NCBI RefSeq assembly: GCF_009377235.1
Contig: NZ_VMNX01000096.1
Span: 1 to 33,337, forward strand
Origin: Streptomyces acidicola
GTDB lineage: Bacteria; Actinomycetota; Actinomycetes; Streptomycetales; Streptomycetaceae
Direction of reading: 5' to 3'
Length of the DNA stretch: 33,337 bases
Below are positions 1 to 9,041 of the stretch, in pieces (position 1 is the stretch's first letter; each line of letters starts with the position of its first letter). Made by a program: the position numbers and the translations under genes. The notes under the pieces are model-generated. The model was not told the origin of the DNA. It did not search any database and worked only from the letters and a program-made list of their open reading frames with translations.

Positions 1-3000
1 TGTCTGGTGGGCTCGGTGAAGACCAACATCGGTCACCTGGAGCTGGCGGCGGGAGTCGCCGGGGTGATCAAGGTGCTGCTGCAACTGCGGCACCGCACGC
101 TGGTGAAGTCGCTGCACTGCGAGAACGTCAATCCGTACATCGATCTGGAGGGCAGCCCGTTCCGGCTGGTGCGGGAGCGGCAGCCGTGGCCCGCGCCGCG
201 GGACGGTGAGGGCCGGGAGCTCCCGCGCCGGGCCGGTGTCAGCTCGTTCGGCTTCGGCGGGGTGGGCGCCCATGTGGTGCTGGAGGAGTACGTACCGCCC
301 GTCGAGGTCCCGGCTCCCGCACCCGGCCCCGTGGCCATCGTGCTGTCGGCGCCGGAACCGGAGACGCTGCGCGCCCGGGCCCGGCAACTGGCCGACTGGA
401 TCGACGAGGGCAGGCTCACCGACGCCGAACTGCCCGGGCTCGCCCACACCCTCCAGGTCGGCCGGGTCGCCATGGACGAACGGCTCGCCTTCCTCACCCA
501 CACCCCGGCCGATCTGCGCGAGCGGCTCGGCGCGTTCCTCGACGGAGGCAAGGCGCAGGGCGTGCACACCGGGCGCGCCCAGCGCCAGGCCCCGTGGAGC
601 GAGCTCGCCGAGGACGACGACATCGCCGCCGCCATCGACCGCTGGATGGCCAAGGGCAAGCTCGGCCGCCTGCTGAAGCTCTGGGTCACGGGCTTCGACG
701 TCGACTGGCGGCGGCTGTACGGGGACACCGCGCCGAGGCGGATGCCGCTGCCGGTCTATCCGTTCCAGCTGCGGCGCTACTGGATCGCCGACGGCACGAA
801 CGACGCGCTGCCCGCCCCGACACCGCCCCGCGTCGCGGCGCCGCTCCCTGCCCCGTCGCCGCTCCCCACCTCGGCGCCGCCGCCCGCCCCGGCACCCCAC
901 CGCAGCCATCTGCACGGGGACGAGTTCTACCTGCGTGACCACCGTGTACGTGGGGTGCCGACTCTGCCCGGCACGGCGTACCTGGAGTTCGTACGGGAAG
1001 CGGTCGCCGCCGCCCTGCCCACCGCCGGCGCCACGGGCGTTGACCTGCACGACGTGACCTGGCTGCGCCCCCTGGAAGTGGCGGCGTCGTGCACCCTCGA
1101 CGTCGAGGTGGACCCGGCCGGGCACACGTTCCAGGTCCACGCCGACCACGACGGGGAGCGTGTGCTGCACGCACAGGGCACCGCGCGGACTGCTCCCGCC
1201 CTGTCGCCGTCCATGGGCGACCGCCACGACATCGACGCGCTGCGTGCGAGCTGCGCGGCCCGGCGCGAGGGTGCCGAGGTCTACGGCCTCTTCGCCCGCA
1301 TGGGCATGGGGTACGGCCCCGCGTTCCAGGCCGTGGAGACGCTGTACCACGGCGAGGACCTGGCGCTGGCGCGGCTGCGCCTCCCCGGGACGGCGGCCTC
1401 GCCGATGACGCTCAACCCGGCCATGCTCGACGCCGCCCTCCAGACCACCCTGGGGCTGGTGCTCGCCGGCACCGACGGCGATCCGGCCGAGGCGGCCCTG
1501 CCGTTCACGGTGCGCGAGGTGCGGGTGCTGTCAGCCACCCCCACGGAGGGCTGGGCAGTCGTACGACGTACCGAAGGCGACCGGCACGACGCCGGTGTGC
1601 TCCGTGCGGACGTGGACCTCTGCGATGCGCGCGGCAACGTCTGCGTACGTCTGCTGGGCTTCGGCATGCGCCGTACCCGGCACGGCTCGGGGGCGCCCAC
1701 AGCCGTGGGAACTGTGGGAACCGTGGGGACCACGGTCCCGCCCGCGCTGCTGATCCAGCCGGACTGGAGGGAGCGCCCGGCACCCGGGCACCCCGGTGGC
1801 CGAGCGGCGGTGAAGCGGCATGTGGTGGTGTACGAGCTGCCCGAGGTGGACGCGGTGGCGCTGGGCGCGGAGCTGGACGGCACCTGCGAAAGCCGGCAGG
1901 CCCGCGGAGAGATCGACACGCGCTACACCGAGTACGCCGAGCGCCTGCTCACGCTGGTGCGCGAGGCGGCCACCGACGGGGCACACGCGCCGGGCATCAT
2001 CCAGGTCGTCACCCCCGCGCACACACCCTGGCTGGGCGGCCTGAGCGGCATGCTGCGCACGGCGCGCATGGAGCACCCCAGGCTGGTGACGCAGTGGATC
2101 GAACTCGACGACACACCGTCGACGGCGGAGCTGGCCGCACGACTGCGTGCCGAGGGAGCCGAAGCGCCCGAGGAAGCCGTGCGCTACCGGGCAGGGCGCC
2201 GGGAAGTGTCCCACTGGCGCGAGGTTCAGGCGCCCGTCCCGGCGCTGCCCTGGCGCGACGGCGGGATCTACCTGCTGACCGGCGGCGCGGGCGGGCTCGG
2301 CGCCCTGTTCGCGGAGGACATCGCCCGGAGGGTCCAGTCACCCGCACTGGTCCTGTGCGGCCGGAGCCCGGCCGGGCCGGAGCAGGAGGAACTGCTCACC
2401 CGGCTGCGTGCCCTCGGGGCCAAGGCCGACTACCGCGTGCTGGACGTCGCCGACCGAGCCCAGGTGTTCCGGGCCGTCCGCGACATCGAAACCGAGTACG
2501 GGGGGCTGCACGGCATCGTGCACGCGGCGGGGGTGCTGCGTGACGGCTTCGTCGCCAGGAAGAGCCCGGCCGATCTGCGGGCGGTGCTCGCGGCCAAGGT
2601 CAGCGGGGTGTGCCACCTCGACGAGGCGAGCGCGTCGTCGCGCCTCGACTGCTTCATCGGTTTCTCGTCGATGGCCGCGTTCGGCAACCTCGGACAGGCC
2701 GACTACGCCGCGGCCAACGCCTTCATGGACGGCTACGCCGCGCATCGCGAAAAGCTGGTCCGCCGGGGCAGCCGCTTCGGACGCACCGTGATGGTCAACT
2801 GGCCGCTGTGGGAGAAGGGCGGTATGGGCGCCCGTTCGTCGACCCTGGACCTCCTGGAGTCGGTGGGCATGCGGCCCATGCGGGCATCCGTGGGCATCGA
2901 CGCACTGAACCGCGTCTGGGCGACCCGACTGCCGAACGTCATCGCCCTGGACGGCGACCACACACGGATGCGGGACCGGTTCCTCCCGATCCCGGACGCG

Positions 3001-4467
3001 ACCCTGGATACGGCCTCCGTCCCGGCTCCGGCCCTGGACGCGACCCCGACCCCGACCCCGGAACCGGCAGCAGAACCGGACCGCCCCGAGGCGTCCGAGC
3101 AGCCCGTGGCACCAATGTCGTCCACCGCGTCGTCCACCGCGTCGTCCACCGCGTCATCCACAGTGGGCCGGACCATCGCGGAACTCATGGCGACACTGCT
3201 GGAGCTGGACGCCGCGACCATGCGCCCGGACACACCGCTGCGCGACTACGGCTTCGACTCGATCTACATGATGCAGTTCCTCACCCAGGCCCAGACCCAC
3301 ATCGACGCCGCCCTCACCCTCGACCTCATCGCCGACTGCGAGACGCTGGAGGACGTCGTCCAAGCGATCACCGGCACGGCGTCACCGCAGGCCGGACCGG
3401 CACAGGAACCGCCCGCGCACCACACGGAACCCCTCCCGGCACCATCGGTGCCGGCGGCGCCGGAACCGGTGTCTCCGGACACGTTCCCCGAGATCGTCCG
3501 CATGAACGGGGTCACCGAAGGCAGGCCCGTGTTCTGGGTCCACCACGGCAACGGCGGGGTGGAGTCGTACGCTCCGCTGGCCGGGCGCTGCCGGCGCCCC
3601 TTCTACGGCATCCGGCCGAAGGGCTGGATCGACTCCACCGACATCCTCACCGGCCAGGAGGCGATGGCCGAGTACTACGCGACCCTCATCCTGGCCGTAC
3701 AGCCCGAAGGCCCGTACGACATCGGCGGCTTCTCCCTGGGCGGGCTCTTCGCCTACGAGGTGGTGCGGCAGTTGCAGAAGCGCGGGGCGGAGGTCAGCAC
3801 GCTGGTGATGCTGGACACGCTGGACGCCGAATCGACCAACAAGGCCAACGCCCTGATCGTGGGCGGTGACTTCGCCCCGGAGGTCGTGGCCAAGGTCAGC
3901 GCCTTCCGCGCGGTCAACCTGATCCTGGGGAACAACCGCTTCGACTCGCACGGCGGGGCCACCCCGATCCTGGGCCGCGACGAGGTGGACACCACCCTGG
4001 ACAGCGCGGCGTTCCTCGACTCCCTGATCGAGGCCGCCCTCGCCCGCGGCGTCACCAAGACCGAGGCACAACTGAGGGCGCGTGTCGGGCAGTTGGCCCG
4101 GTACTTCGAGGCCATGCAGGGAGAGACGTACACCGTGCGGCCGCTTCCCCGGCCCGACCGACTGCGCTGCTACTACCTGCGCAACCGCAGCGGCAGTTTC
4201 TTCGGCGCGTTCGAGGAGCACATGGTGCTCTTCCCCGACCCGGACCTCCCGACGGTGGACGGCATCACGTACTGGCAGGAGTGGGTGGACCACATCGACG
4301 ACTTCTTCACCATCGATGTGGACACCTCGATGCACGCCGAGGTCATGACGGCCCAGGACTCCCTGGACAAGCTGATGCGCCTGTGCGACCGGCTGTACGC
4401 CCCCGAGGACCTGCCGGACCTGCCGGACCTGCCCGTGCCGACAGCCTCCGCGCGGAAGGGCAGCTGA
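1..4467 (+). CDS. trans-AT polyketide synthase, C-terminal part (KS tail-DH-KR-ACP-TE), 5' partial
   Basis: This is the last module and release domain of a modular type I PKS; the gene starts upstream of the window. Codons are counted from base 1. The KS tail carries GSVKTNIGH (His12). A flanking linker follows and ends near codon 265 (VYPFQLRRYWI), with no AT domain, so the module is AT-less. DH is about 300-565, with HxxxGxxxxP at His314 and DxxxQ at Asp477-Gln481, so it looks active. KR spans about 585-985, with TGGAGGLG at 760-767 and Ser890/Tyr902/Asn906. ACP has GFDSI with Ser1087. TE is about 1160-1480, with GFSLGG (Ser1245). Active KR plus DH predicts an alpha,beta-unsaturated chain released by the TE. 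Linkers carry tandem repeats: VGTVGTVG, four SSTA copies before the ACP, and DLP x3 near the C-terminus. The stop lies one base before the next start. The order of the downstream genes resembles the mgsG end of the iso-migrastatin cluster (from memory). Confidence 0.93.
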   Translation, partial: CLVGSVKTNIGHLELAAGVAGVIKVLLQLRHRTLVKSLHCENVNPYIDLEGSPFRLVRERQPWPAPRDGEGRELPRRAGVSSFGFGGVGAHVVLEEYVPPVEVPAPAPGPVAIVLSAPEPETLRARARQLADWIDEGRLTDAELPGLAHTLQVGRVAMDERLAFLTHTPADLRERLGAFLDGGKAQGVHTGRAQRQAPWSELAEDDDIAAAIDRWMAKGKLGRLLKLWVTGFDVDWRRLYGDTAPRRMPLPVYPFQLRRYWIADGTNDALPAPTPPRVAAPLPAPSPLPTSAPPPAPAPHRSHLHGDEFYLRDHRVRGVPTLPGTAYLEFVREAVAAALPTAGATGVDLHDVTWLRPLEVAASCTLDVEVDPAGHTFQVHADHDGERVLHAQGTARTAPALSPSMGDRHDIDALRASCAARREGAEVYGLFARMGMGYGPAFQAVETLYHGEDLALARLRLPGTAASPMTLNPAMLDAALQTTLGLVLAGTDGDPAEAALPFTVREVRVLSATPTEGWAVVRRTEGDRHDAGVLRADVDLCDARGNVCVRLLGFGMRRTRHGSGAPTAVGTVGTVGTTVPPALLIQPDWRERPAPGHPGGRAAVKRHVVVYELPEVDAVALGAELDGTCESRQARGEIDTRYTEYAERLLTLVREAATDGAHAPGIIQVVTPAHTPWLGGLSGMLRTARMEHPRLVTQWIELDDTPSTAELAARLRAEGAEAPEEAVRYRAGRREVSHWREVQAPVPALPWRDGGIYLLTGGAGGLGALFAEDIARRVQSPALVLCGRSPAGPEQEELLTRLRALGAKADYRVLDVADRAQVFRAVRDIETEYGGLHGIVHAAGVLRDGFVARKSPADLRAVLAAKVSGVCHLDEASASSRLDCFIGFSSMAAFGNLGQADYAAANAFMDGYAAHREKLVRRGSRFGRTVMVNWPLWEKGGMGARSSTLDLLESVGMRPMRASVGIDALNRVWATRLPNVIALDGDHTRMRDRFLPIPDATLDTASVPAPALDATPTPTPEPAAEPDRPEASEQPVAPMSSTASSTASSTASSTVGRTIAELMATLLELDAATMRPDTPLRDYGFDSIYMMQFLTQAQTHIDAALTLDLIADCETLEDVVQAITGTASPQAGPAQEPPAHHTEPLPAPSVPAAPEPVSPDTFPEIVRMNGVTEGRPVFWVHHGNGGVESYAPLAGRCRRPFYGIRPKGWIDSTDILTGQEAMAEYYATLILAVQPEGPYDIGGFSLGGLFAYEVVRQLQKRGAEVSTLVMLDTLDAESTNKANALIVGGDFAPEVVAKVSAFRAVNLILGNNRFDSHGGATPILGRDEVDTTLDSAAFLDSLIEAALARGVTKTEAQLRARVGQLARYFEAMQGETYTVRPLPRPDRLRCYYLRNRSGSFFGAFEEHMVLFPDPDLPTVDGITYWQEWVDHIDDFFTIDVDTSMHAEVMTAQDSLDKLMRLCDRLYAPEDLPDLPDLPVPTASARKGS

Positions 4468-4468
4468 C

Positions 4469-6703
4469 ATGAGGGCGGTGATCTTCCCAGGTCAGGGAGC
4501 CCAAGGGCGCGGCATGGGACGCGAGTTGTTCGACGCACACCCCGAACTGGTCGAGGAGGCGTCCAATGTGCTCGGCTACTCGGTCCGTGAGCTGTGCCTG
4601 GACGACCCGGAGGGGCGGCTGGGCCGCACCGAGTACACCCAGCCGGCGCTGTACGTGGTCGGGGCGCTCGCCCACCGGCGCCGCCGCGAGGAGGGCGGTG
4701 CCGAGCCGGACTTCCTCGCCGGTCACAGCCTGGGCGAGTTCTGCGCGCTGCACGCCGGGGGCGCGTTCGACTTCGCGACCGGTCTGCGCCTGGTCCAGCG
4801 GCGCGGCGCCCTGATGGCACAGGCACGCGGCGGCGGCATGGTGGCAGTGGTGGGGACAGGCCAGGAGAGTCTTCGCGCGCTGCTCGAAGACGGCGGTTTC
4901 GCCGGGGCGACCATCGCCAACGACAACACACCGGACCAGCAGGTCGTCTCCGGGGACACCGGCACCGTCGACGCGCTCGTGCCCCACCTGGAGTCCCGTG
5001 GCGTGCGCTGTGTGCGGCTGAACGTCTCCGGCGCCTTCCACTCGCCCCTGATGCGGCAGGCCCAGCAGGAATTCGCCCGCTCCATGGAGGGCTTCACCCT
5101 GCGCCCGCCCCGCATCCCCGTGATCGCCAACGCGACGGCCCGTCCGTATCCGGACGACGACCCCGCCCGGCTGCTCATCGAACAGATCGTCCGGCCCGTG
5201 CGCTGGACGGAGAGCGTGCGGTACCTGCTCGACCAGGGCGTCACCGAGTTCGTGGAACTCGGCGGCCGGGTGGTCGGCCGCCTGATCGAACGGATCCGTT
5301 CCGCGCCACGCCCGGCACCCGTCTCCCGCTCCCACTCCCGTACCCCGGCCACGGCGCTGGGCAGCGCGCTGTTCCGCCGGCGCCTCAAGGTGCGGTACGC
5401 GTACCTGGTGGGCGGCATGTACCGCGGCATCACCTCTCCCGAGATGGTCGTCCGGCTCGGCCGCGGCGGCATGCTGGGGTTCCTCGGCACCGGCGGCCTG
5501 TCACTCCCGGAGGTCGAACGCGGGGTGAAGGCCATCCAGCGCGACCTGGGCGAAGGACAGCCCTACGGCGTCAACGTACTGGCCGACCACGACGACCCCA
5601 GGGCCGAGCGCGGCCTCGTCGAGCTGCTGATGCGCCACGACGTGCGCGTCATCGAGGCTTCGGCGTTCACACGGATCTCCGAGGCGCTCGTCCTGTACCG
5701 GGCACGAGGGCTGCGCCGAGGCGCCGACGGCACACCGGTGTGCGACCACCGCATCGTCGCCAAGGTCTCCCGGCCGGAGGTCGCCCGCGCCTTCCTGGCA
5801 CCCGCCCCCGAGCCGGTGCTGGACAGGCTCCGCCGGGCGAACGAGCTCACCGACGAGCAGGTGGAGCTCGCCCGGCAGGTTCCGGTGAGCCACGACCTCA
5901 CCGTGGAGGCGGACTCCGGGGGACACACGGACGGCGGCGTCGCCACCGCGATGATGCCCGCGATGCAGGCCCTCCGGCGGCAGGCACAGGAGGAGCACGG
6001 CTACGCCGAACCGATCTGCCTGGGCCTCGCCGGAGGCCTGGGCACCCCGTCGGCGGTGGCCGCGGCGCTGATGCTGGGCGCCGACTACGTGCTCACCGGT
6101 TCCATCAACCAGTGCACGGTGGAATCCGCGATGAGCGACGTCGTCAAGGACATCCTCCAGGACGCCGACATCCACGACACGGCCTACGCCCCGGCAGGCG
6201 ACATGTTCGAGATGGGCGCGAAGGTCCAAGTGCTCCGCAAGGGCGTCTTCTTCCCGACGCGGGCCAACAAGCTGTTCTCCCTGTACTCCCACCACGACGG
6301 TCTTGAGGAGCTACCGGCGAAGACACGCTCCCTCCTGGAACGGACGTACTTCCACCGGAGCCTGGACCAGGTCTGGGACGAGGTCCGCGAGTATCTCCGT
6401 TCGCAGGGGCGCGAGACGGACATCGCCCAGGCGGAATCCCATCCCAAACAGAAGATGGCCCTGGTCTTCCGCTGGTACTTCTTCCACACCACCCGGATCG
6501 CCCTGGAGGGCGACCCGCACGACAAGGTGAACTACCAGGTCCACACCGGCCCCGCGCTCGGCGCCTTCAACCACTGGGCCAGGGACACCGAATTCGCGTA
6601 CTGGCGAAATCGCCACGTCGACCGGATCGGCCTGCGGCTGCTCGAAGACGCCGCGGACTGGATCGATTCCACGTATCGACGCTGGCAAGAGCCCGCAGCC
6701 TGA
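4469..6703 (+). CDS. trans-acting malonyltransferase-enoylreductase didomain (AT-ER)
   Basis: The 744-residue protein joins two functions used by AT-less synthases. Residues 1 to about 290 are a malonyl-CoA:ACP transacylase: FPGQGAQ near the start, GHSLGE with Ser87, and GAFHS with His191. The GAFHS form is the one associated with malonyl rather than methylmalonyl specificity. Residues about 310-740 are a PfaD/PksE-type FMN-dependent enoylreductase of the nitronate-monooxygenase-like barrel class, with the hallmark ADSGGHTD and GLAGGLGTP segments. It would load malonyl units onto the ACPs of the AT-less modules and reduce enoyl-ACP intermediates in trans. The ATG is one base after the PKS stop and has GAAGGG about 9 nt upstream, so translation is probably coupled. 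This fusion is the usual partner of trans-AT PKSs (PksE-like; the mgsH position in iso-migrastatin clusters). Confidence 0.93.
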   Translation: MRAVIFPGQGAQGRGMGRELFDAHPELVEEASNVLGYSVRELCLDDPEGRLGRTEYTQPALYVVGALAHRRRREEGGAEPDFLAGHSLGEFCALHAGGAFDFATGLRLVQRRGALMAQARGGGMVAVVGTGQESLRALLEDGGFAGATIANDNTPDQQVVSGDTGTVDALVPHLESRGVRCVRLNVSGAFHSPLMRQAQQEFARSMEGFTLRPPRIPVIANATARPYPDDDPARLLIEQIVRPVRWTESVRYLLDQGVTEFVELGGRVVGRLIERIRSAPRPAPVSRSHSRTPATALGSALFRRRLKVRYAYLVGGMYRGITSPEMVVRLGRGGMLGFLGTGGLSLPEVERGVKAIQRDLGEGQPYGVNVLADHDDPRAERGLVELLMRHDVRVIEASAFTRISEALVLYRARGLRRGADGTPVCDHRIVAKVSRPEVARAFLAPAPEPVLDRLRRANELTDEQVELARQVPVSHDLTVEADSGGHTDGGVATAMMPAMQALRRQAQEEHGYAEPICLGLAGGLGTPSAVAAALMLGADYVLTGSINQCTVESAMSDVVKDILQDADIHDTAYAPAGDMFEMGAKVQVLRKGVFFPTRANKLFSLYSHHDGLEELPAKTRSLLERTYFHRSLDQVWDEVREYLRSQGRETDIAQAESHPKQKMALVFRWYFFHTTRIALEGDPHDKVNYQVHTGPALGAFNHWARDTEFAYWRNRHVDRIGLRLLEDAADWIDSTYRRWQEPAA

Positions 6704-6814
6704 AGCCAGTCGAACCCCACCCCGAACCCCCACCCCGAACCCCTGTATTCCTGCATTTCCGTAATCCCGTGTTCGACGGCTCAACAGCCGTCTTCCGCGG
6801 TTGAGGAGAACGTG

Positions 6815-7858
6815 ATGACCGTCCCGTCCATCCCGTCCGTCCCATCCATTCCGTCCAAGGGAACCGAAGTCCGGCTGGCCGCCCGCCCCGACGGGTGGCC
6901 GACCTTGGAGAACTTCTCCGTCGTACGGGCGGAAGTGCCCGCTGTCGGCGCCGGCCAGGTGCTGGTGCGCAACCTGGTCATGAGTGTCGACCCGTACATG
7001 CGCGGGCGGATGAACAACATGCGGTCCTACGTACCGCCGTTCGCCCTCGGAAAGGCGCTCGAAGGGGACGCGGTCGGCGAGGTGATCGCGTCGAAGTCGC
7101 CCGGACTCGCGGTCGGTGATCTCGTACTGCACCGCCTCGGCTGGCGGGAGTTCGCCGTGGTGGGGGCCGCCGGAGCGGTCAGGCTCGACCGCGGGCACGC
7201 GCCGCCCGCCGCGTACCTGGGCGTGCTCGGCATGACGGGGCACACCGCGTACGCGGGGCTCCTGCACGCCGCCCGGTTCTGTGCGGGCGACGTCGTGTTC
7301 GTCTCCGGGGCCGCCGGAGCGGTCGGCTCGCTGGCCGGCCAGGTGGCCAGGGTGCGGGGCGCCGCGAAAGTGGTCGGATCGGCCGGAAGCGCGGAGAAGG
7401 CGGCGTGGCTGACCGAGGAACTGGGCTTCGACGCGGCGTTCAACTACAAGGACGGACCGGTGCTGGAGCAGTTGGCGAAAGCCGCGCCGGAGGGCATCGA
7501 CGTGTACTTCGACAACGTGGGCGGAGAGCACCTGGACGCCGCGCTGGTCATGGCCAGGATGGGGGCGCGCATCGTGCTGTGCGGTGCGATCTCGCAGTAC
7601 AACGACACGGTCCCGGCGGCCGGCCCGCGGAATCTTCTCCAGGCCATCGGCAAGGGCATCACCCTGCGGGGCTTTCTCGTCGGGCAGTACGACGGCGTCA
7701 AGGACCAGTTCCTCACCGATATGAGCGGCTGGCTCACCGAGGGCCGGATCACCCACCGGGAAACCGTTGTGCGAGGGCTGGAGAACGCTCCGGCCGCCTT
7801 CATCGACATGATGCGGGGCGCGAATATCGGCAAAATGCTGGTCAATATCGCCGACTGA
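6815..7858 (+). CDS. MDR-superfamily NADP-dependent oxidoreductase (PKS tailoring enoyl reductase)
   Basis: The 347-residue zinc-free medium-chain dehydrogenase is of the leukotriene B4 dehydrogenase/prostaglandin reductase-like class, which reduces activated C=C bonds with NADPH. It shows SVDPYMRGRM at 57-66, the nucleotide-binding loop SGAAGAVGSLAGQ at 164-176, and a C-terminal GANIGKMLV segment. No structural-zinc cysteine cluster is visible. GAGGAGAA lies 7 nt upstream of ATG 6815; the in-frame GTG at 6812 is closer to this site and less likely. The N-terminus (VPS/IPS x4) is a 9-bp tandem repeat that is probably disordered. It sits 3' of the AT-ER gene in the same direction. Post-PKS reduction of the polyketide, as attributed to one of the mgsIJK tailoring enzymes, is an inference from gene order. 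It could instead act on ACP-bound intermediates. Confidence 0.85.
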   Translation: MTVPSIPSVPSIPSKGTEVRLAARPDGWPTLENFSVVRAEVPAVGAGQVLVRNLVMSVDPYMRGRMNNMRSYVPPFALGKALEGDAVGEVIASKSPGLAVGDLVLHRLGWREFAVVGAAGAVRLDRGHAPPAAYLGVLGMTGHTAYAGLLHAARFCAGDVVFVSGAAGAVGSLAGQVARVRGAAKVVGSAGSAEKAAWLTEELGFDAAFNYKDGPVLEQLAKAAPEGIDVYFDNVGGEHLDAALVMARMGARIVLCGAISQYNDTVPAAGPRNLLQAIGKGITLRGFLVGQYDGVKDQFLTDMSGWLTEGRITHRETVVRGLENAPAAFIDMMRGANIGKMLVNIAD

Positions 7859-8135
7859 AGTATTTCCCGTTCCCGTTCCTTCCTGTTCCTTCTCGTTTCG
7901 TATTCCCTCTCCGACGCCAGGCGGCTAGCATTCCAAGTACCCTCTCTTCAACCCGCGTTGACAGCGCCGGGATGTTTCTGTTGTCGGGTTTCCCACGGCT
8001 TTGAGCGAGCGGCCGCGGCACCATGGCCGGCCGCCGAGTTCAGCCATCAAATCCAGCTGCCAAATCCAGCCATCGAGTCCAGTCACCGAATTCATTCATC
8101 GAATTCAGTGAACCAGAAAGAAAAGAGGACCTCGC
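7859..8135. other. intergenic spacer with short repeats between reductase and methyltransferase genes
   Basis: The 277-bp spacer has no supported gene. Its left part is CT-rich (TTCCCGTTCC-type units). Its right part, about 8040-8108, repeats AATCCAGC/ATCGAATTCA-type octamers. The ribosome-binding site of the methyltransferase (AAAGAGG, 8122-8128) lies at the right end. No convincing terminator is visible, so the tailoring genes may still be transcribed together. Confidence 0.5.
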
Positions 8136-8960
8136 ATGTCCAGCCAGCACGCCATCGTCCCCGTCCCCGAAGAGGTCGGACTCCTCTACGACCGGCTCAC
8201 CGCCATGGACACGGAGGAGGTCGGCGGCAGCCTTCACCTCGGCTACTGGGAGTCCGAGGACAGCGACATGCCGCTCACCGAGGCGGCAGACCTGCTCACC
8301 GACATGATGGCCGACCGTCTGCGGCTCACCGCCGGGGCGCGGGTGATCGACGTCGGCTGCGGACTGGGCCAGCCCGCCATGAGGATCGCCCAGCGCGCCG
8401 ACGTGCAGGTGACCGGAGTCTCCATCAGCCGGGACCAGGTCGCCCGCGCCACCAAGCTCGCCGAGGTGCACGGGCTCTCCGACCGGGTGGAGTTCCAGCA
8501 CGCCGACGCCATGCGGCTGCCCTTCGCCGACAACTCCTTCGACGCGGCTCTCGCCATCGAGTCGATCTTCCACATGCCCGACCGCGAACAGGTGTTCCGC
8601 GAGATCCAGCGGGTTCTGCGCCCCGGCGGCAGGCTCGTGCTCACCGACTTCTTCGAGCGCGCCCCGATCCCGGCCGACAAGAAGACCGCCGTGGACCGGT
8701 GCCTGCGGGACTTCATCATGACCCTCGCCGACCCCGACGACTACCTGCCCATGCTGCGCCGGGCCGGCCTGCGCTGCGTCGAGTTCCTCGACATCACCGA
8801 GCAGAGCGTGCGCCCGACCTTCGAGCGGATGGCCCAGGCCGGCAACGAGGATCTGGACCCCATCTTCGAGGAGGAGGCGGACAAGAAGTTCAGCCCCGCG
8901 GACATGGTCGACGTCGACGAGTTCGGCTCGCTCCTGCTGACCGCGCGCAAGCCGGCCTGA
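8136..8960 (+). CDS. SAM-dependent O-methyltransferase (class I, macrolide/aglycone type)
   Basis: The 274-residue class I methyltransferase has motif I VIDVGCGLGQ at 70-79, an acidic residue region after the second strand, ADAMRLPF, and the post-motif LRPGGRLVLTDFF. The overall layout resembles small-molecule O-methyltransferases of the RebM/AveD/rifamycin type, which methylate hydroxyls on sugars or polyketides. ATG 8136 has AGAGGAC about 6 nt upstream. It lies between the MDR reductase and the P450 on the same strand, so it probably methylates a hydroxyl on the polyketide, perhaps one installed by the neighbouring P450. That order of events is the one proposed for the 8-methoxy group of migrastatins, but is inference here. 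The exact acceptor cannot be read from the sequence. Confidence 0.88.
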   Translation: MSSQHAIVPVPEEVGLLYDRLTAMDTEEVGGSLHLGYWESEDSDMPLTEAADLLTDMMADRLRLTAGARVIDVGCGLGQPAMRIAQRADVQVTGVSISRDQVARATKLAEVHGLSDRVEFQHADAMRLPFADNSFDAALAIESIFHMPDREQVFREIQRVLRPGGRLVLTDFFERAPIPADKKTAVDRCLRDFIMTLADPDDYLPMLRRAGLRCVEFLDITEQSVRPTFERMAQAGNEDLDPIFEEEADKKFSPADMVDVDEFGSLLLTARKPA

Positions 8961-9041
8961 GCCCGCCACACCCACGCGACACCCGTACTGGGACCAGAGG
9001 GCCAGAGGGCCAGAGAACCAGAGGACCAGGAGCAGAACCAC

